Source: Rhodococcus rhodnii
GTDB taxonomy: Bacteria > Actinomycetota > Actinomycetes > Mycobacteriales > Pseudonocardiaceae
Length of the DNA: 64,000 nt
Direction of reading: 5' to 3'
Assembly (NCBI GenBank): GCA_000720375.1
Contig: JOAA01000004.1
Coordinates: forward strand, 1 to 64,000
The position numbers were made by a program, and so were the translations under genes. Positions 63,174 through 64,000 of this stretch are shown piece after piece. The notes beneath the pieces were generated by a model. It had not been told where the DNA came from, made no database searches, and saw nothing but the letters and a program-made list of their open reading frames with translations. How positions within the stretch are numbered: the stretch's first letter is position 1; the number at the start of each line of letters is the position of its first letter.

Positions 63174-64000
63174 TTATGCCGCCACTCCCTGCGGTCCGGC
63201 CAGCGGCTGGTGCACGATTCCGCCACGGTCGCCGATCCACGCCAGTGCGCCATCCGCACGCTCGCCCCGCAGTCCGATTCGGAACCGGGCGACCGGCGTC
63301 TCACCGAGCCGGGTCAGTCCGCCGCCGAGCACGGAAACCTGTACGCCGAAGCGGGACGCGGCCTCCGGCAGCAACGCGCCGACAGCCGCGAAGCCGATCA
63401 GCACGATGTCGGCGGTGCGGTCGTGCCCGACCGAAGGCGTGGCGTCGATCACCGGCAGAAGTTCCCGTACCGCAACGCTTTCCGGGTCGTGCAGCAGCTC
63501 GAACAGGTTGCCGTGCTCCAGCAGCCTGCCCGCCTCCAACAACGCGATGTCGTCGCAGATCCGGCGCACCACATTGGTGTCCTGGGTCGCGACCAGCAAC
63601 GTCACGCCGAGTTCGGCCCTGGCCCGGTCCAACACCGCCAGGACGCCCGCGGCGCCGTCGGTGTCGAGGTTCGCCGTCGGGTCGTCAGCCAACAGCAGAC
63701 CCGGCTCCCCCACAAGCGCACGGGCGACCGCCACGCGGCGACGCTGCCCGTCAGACAGGTCGTCCGGGTACGCGGCTGCCTTGTCCGTCAAGCCAATCAG
63801 GTCAAGCAGGCGGCCGACGCGGGCTCTGCGTTGCGGACCGTCCACACCGGACTGCTCAAGCGGCAGCGCGATGTTGCCCGCGGCGGTGCGCTGCTTGTAA
63901 AGCTGCGCATCCCCTGTCACGAAACCGATCTGACGCCTCGTGGCGCGCAGGCTACGGGTGTCGAGGGTCGCGGTGTTCAAGCCGTCCAACCGGATCGCAC
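63174..64000 (-). CDS. MetN-like ABC ATPase with C-terminal NIL domain (5' end missing)
   Basis: About 275 residues; the start and Walker A lie beyond the window. Visible: Q-loop region RRQIGFVTGDAQLYKQRT, signature LSDGQRRRVAVARAL, Walker B LLLADDPTANLD, switch His position replaced by Gln in VATQDTNVV. The C-terminal ~80 residues are a NIL-type ligand-binding domain, as in methionine importers. The usual catalytic Glu after Walker B is Asp here and the signature Gly is Asp, so ATPase activity may be weak. Confidence 0.83.
   Translation of the reverse strand, partial: AIRLDGLNTATLDTRSLRATRRQIGFVTGDAQLYKQRTAAGNIALPLEQSGVDGPQRRARVGRLLDLIGLTDKAAAYPDDLSDGQRRRVAVARALVGEPGLLLADDPTANLDTDGAAGVLAVLDRARAELGVTLLVATQDTNVVRRICDDIALLEAGRLLEHGNLFELLHDPESVAVRELLPVIDATPSVGHDRTADIVLIGFAAVGALLPEAASRFGVQVSVLGGGLTRLGETPVARFRIGLRGERADGALAWIGDRGGIVHQPLAGPQGVAA

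Overview
The window is about 68-70% GC chromosomal DNA from a high-GC actinomycete. Gene content and order (glmU-prs-rplY-pth, then a fatty-acyl-AMP ligase, an ABC-F ATPase and ispE) are those of Actinobacteria, most likely a Pseudonocardiales relative such as Amycolatopsis, Kibdelosporangium or Lentzea. The genus is an inference from gene style; no rRNA is present.

Region 1 (1-19.36 kb) is core chromosome. It opens with the 3' end of a polymorphic toxin (Ala-rich repeats, HINT domain, toxin tip) and its putative immunity gene. Next come a crotonase, a lipoprotein glucose/sorbosone-dehydrogenase-like protein, an acyl-CoA ligase, a fatty-acid desaturase-TetR operon under a near-perfect palindromic operator, tRNA-Gln(UUG) and a GGDEF diguanylate cyclase. 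These are followed by glmU-prs, a repeat-rich patch interrupted by an ISAs1-type element whose transposase is frameshifted, a hemerythrin-domain protein, rplY-pth, a fatty-acyl-AMP ligase and an ABC-F ATPase.

Region 2 (19.36-61.39 kb) is a complete-looking prophage of about 42 kb with a siphovirus gene set, integrated at codons 4-10 of the ABC-F gene. The phage arm supplies a substitute start for that gene; the native start survives as a 14-codon stub at the other end. From right to left the prophage holds: tyrosine integrase, a double-HTH repressor and a divergent Cro-like regulator with repeated operators; excisionase, an antirepressor and small early genes; a replication initiator carrying iteron-like repeats inside its coding sequence, and a DnaB helicase; late genes (glycosidase-like protein, HNH, terminases, portal, MuF-like protein, scaffold, capsid, connectors, tail tube); tail chaperones with a -1 frameshift site; tape measure, Dit and other tail proteins; and a lysis block with an amidase, a GH25 muramidase and holin-like proteins. 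Between the tail genes and attL (19.4-23.95 kb) is a cargo cassette read mostly in the opposite direction, with a DUF2637-type membrane protein, a Scr1/DUF397 regulator pair and seven small proteins of unknown function.

Region 3 (61.39-64 kb) returns to core chromosome: the displaced ABC-F start, an inverted-repeat cluster, a DUF4234 membrane protein, ispE, and the 3' part of a MetN-like ABC ATPase that runs off the end.
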